Shown: in pieces, positions 62,583 through 64,000 of the stretch
Layout of the letters: the number at the start of each line of letters is the position of its first letter
How positions within the stretch are numbered: the stretch's first letter is position 1
Assembly: GCA_963580285.1 (NCBI GenBank)
Contig: OY757010.1
Span: 223,839,234-223,903,233 of the forward strand
Length of the DNA: 64,000 nt
Direction of reading: 5' to 3'
Source: Lucinisca nassula
Lineage: Eukaryota; Mollusca; Bivalvia; Lucinida; Lucinidae
Position numbers and translations under genes: made by a program
Notes under the pieces: model-generated
What the model saw: the letters and a program-made list of their open reading frames with translations, nothing else
The model's database searches: none
Told to the model about the DNA's origin: nothing

Positions 62583-62838
62583 ACATTACGCAAACACGCT
62601 TATACGAATACATTGCCACCTTTATCGCCGAAAAAATGAAAATTTCATGATGAAAAATTGTGATATTTTTCTTATCTCTGCTCAAAATATAGATTGTGGA
62701 CACCCGTTAGAACCGCGTCATCGAGGCGGTTCTAACGAATACCCACAATCTATATTTTAGAGCAGAAATAAGAAAAATAAGGCATACCCCTGAAACCCCA
62801 GTTTTAGTATATAAAAGTGGGGTTCAAGGGGGTCACAA
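62583..62838 (-). mobile_element. MITE-1 truncated by LINE-T
   Basis: CATTACGCAAACACGCTTAT left, intact central palindrome, outer hairpin CCCCAGTTTTAGTATATAAA, then stop at GGGGGTCAC, where LINE-T begins with no right terminus. Confidence 0.92.
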
Positions 62839-63402
62839 AAGGGAAAGAAACACGAACATAGAAAACTAGAAGTGAAGACACGGATCAGGAATCAATACAG
62901 TTAACCCATACCTCTCATCAGAGACACCAAACGGAAAGAATAACTAAACCCTAATAGAACATCAATAGCGGATAGCCAGAAGGACAGTTACTTTCCCTGA
63001 AAAAGGCCAAAATATTATCCAAAACAAAAAAGATATAGCGATACACACACTAAAAAAATAACATAACAAAAATAAACCGCGACAGAAGAACCGTCATAGA
63101 ACGGTCAGTGAAAAGAATTTCACTTGGCTTAAATCGATTTTACGTGGCCGCAATCCTCGCCCTTGATTCCATCGCGACTTAGACAATTAAATTGTTCAGT
63201 CCACATGAAGGCTTCCTAACTCATTAGTGCAACATCTCCGAGAACACAAAAATCAAACAACCACAGAGATGAAACAGCGGTGATGACTCGACAGCAAGAA
63301 ACCACTGAGTAGCTGGAGGAAAAGAAAGCCAACAGTTAGACTCCGCTGGGCCCAACCAGAGACAGAGCATCAGGTATCAACCAACTTTACATAAGTAAGC
63401 AT
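62839..63402 (-). mobile_element. LINE-T 3' UTR, continuous with coding tail
   Basis: GAAAACTAGAAGTGAAGACA to GAGACAGAGCATCAGGTATC. A short stretch of the same family (AAAGGGAAAGAAACACGAAC) precedes it at 62838, so a partial second copy is joined. It continues into the coding tail at 63403. Confidence 0.93.
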
Positions 63403-63905
63403 TTACGCTAGAATCGTCATAGAATCTGAGGACTGACCCACCGGCGTGCAATTAAAGAGGGAAGCAACGTTATCAACTGTGATTTGATTAACTACCATGT
63501 ATGCAGTCTGTCGAATAATATTTATGTTGTACCCAATCTTTTTATATCGAAGAATGATTTTACGAAAATGGGTACTGAAATCTATGGAAGTATATATTTT
63601 TTTTCTGAAATAATATACTAAGTTACCATAAAATTCGGGTTCCGATAGATCTTGTTTCAGAAGAGGTTTAAGTCCAACATTGAATTTTGAAATTAAATCA
63701 GAATAACGTCTATGAAATTTAGAAAAGGCTTTGGGTAGTTTATGATATCGATAACAATGATAGAGAAATTTAGCAGTTAACAATTTAGTACGAGTGTTGA
63801 AGTCAGTTACATGACTAGACACTCTGACAAATCGAATTAATTGCGAAATATAAACGCCATAGGATGCCACTCGAGGAACATCACCATCCAAGAAAGGAAA
63901 ATTTA
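63403..63905 (-). pseudogene. LINE-T reverse-transcriptase protein, last ~160 codons
   Basis: This is the C-terminal part of the protein of the window's LINE. The frame reads NFPFLDGDVPRVASYGVYIS (just before the first Met), then QLIRFVRVSSHVTDFNTRTK, YRYHKLPKAFSKFHRRY, and ends with VGQSSDSMT, shared with the copy at 10969. I recognise this as the conserved C-terminal block of RT proteins found in many marine invertebrate genomes. The polymerase core lies further 5' and is not present. The copy has a continuous frame but is 5'-truncated at about 63905, so it cannot be active. Confidence 0.85.
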
Positions 63906-63907
63906 GT

Positions 63908-64000
63908 TTTTATGATAAACGCGATGAGTTTGATTTTGAGATTGGAAATTTTCCTTTCTTGGATGGTGATGTTCACGTGCGGTATCCTATGGCGTTTATA
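63908..64000 (+). pseudogene. Second LINE-T coding fragment, head to head, running off the window
   Basis: Plus-strand frame YDKRDEFDFEIGNFPFLDGD overlaps, in inverse orientation, the start of the minus-strand copy (63849-63905 against 63944-64000). The two arms differ at several bases (GTTCACGTGCGG against GTTCCTCGAGTGG), so they are not a fresh inverted duplicate. Confidence 0.85.

Overview
The window looks like animal nuclear DNA, most likely from a lophotrochozoan and probably a bivalve mollusc. It is AT-rich, almost free of genes, and crowded with short interspersed elements, hairpin-rich MITEs, 5'-truncated LINE tails and minisatellites. The one well-supported host gene is a neuropeptide precursor of NKY type, a family I know from molluscs and annelids. 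The species assignment is inference; no rRNA, mitochondrial or housekeeping gene is present to confirm it.

Layout. 1-12 kb: a 45-bp minisatellite, tRNA-derived SINEs (called SINE-A and SINE-C here), SINE-B copies, TTAA-flanked MITEs and two LINE tails. 12-22 kb: hairpin MITEs, two tandem arrays carrying hammerhead-ribozyme motifs on the minus strand (13.4-13.95 and 20.7-21.2 kb), and a CR1/L2-like reverse transcriptase remnant split by another LINE. 22-32 kb: dense nested elements, including a MITE inside a LINE tail inside a SINE. 32.08-39.69 kb: a 7.6-kb minisatellite of a 33-bp unit, with 561-bp and 1,328-bp higher-order repeats. 40-50 kb: a TC/AC microsatellite, a palindromic TA-flanked element, a 1-kb fold-back transposon with 8-bp target duplications, and two ~0.9-kb inverted arms 3.9 kb apart. 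50.8-51.64 kb: a 42-bp minisatellite. 51.82-52.28 kb: the neuropeptide coding exon. 52.7-64 kb: more MITEs, a tandem pair of canonical hammerhead ribozymes (57.8 and 58.2 kb), a candidate 87-bp internal exon, and a LINE reverse-transcriptase tail meeting a second copy head to head at the right edge.

Families. LINE-T is a non-LTR retrotransposon seen only as its last ~160 codons plus a ~600-nt 3' UTR; many copies share the same 3' end, and one insertion has a 15-bp target duplication. SINE-A and SINE-B share a 3' tail ending in CAAA repeats, so the same machinery may mobilise both; that tail is unlike the visible LINE-T end. MITE-1 and MITE-2 share internal hairpins and the first seven terminal bases but differ in the subterminal parts. 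MITE-4 and MITE-5 sit in TTAA and resemble piggyBac-type non-autonomous elements. The most striking system is the hammerhead-bearing tandem repeat, which matches the architecture of animal retrozymes. It occurs at three loci, plus a fourth related locus without a visible ribozyme, and its helices covary between loci.
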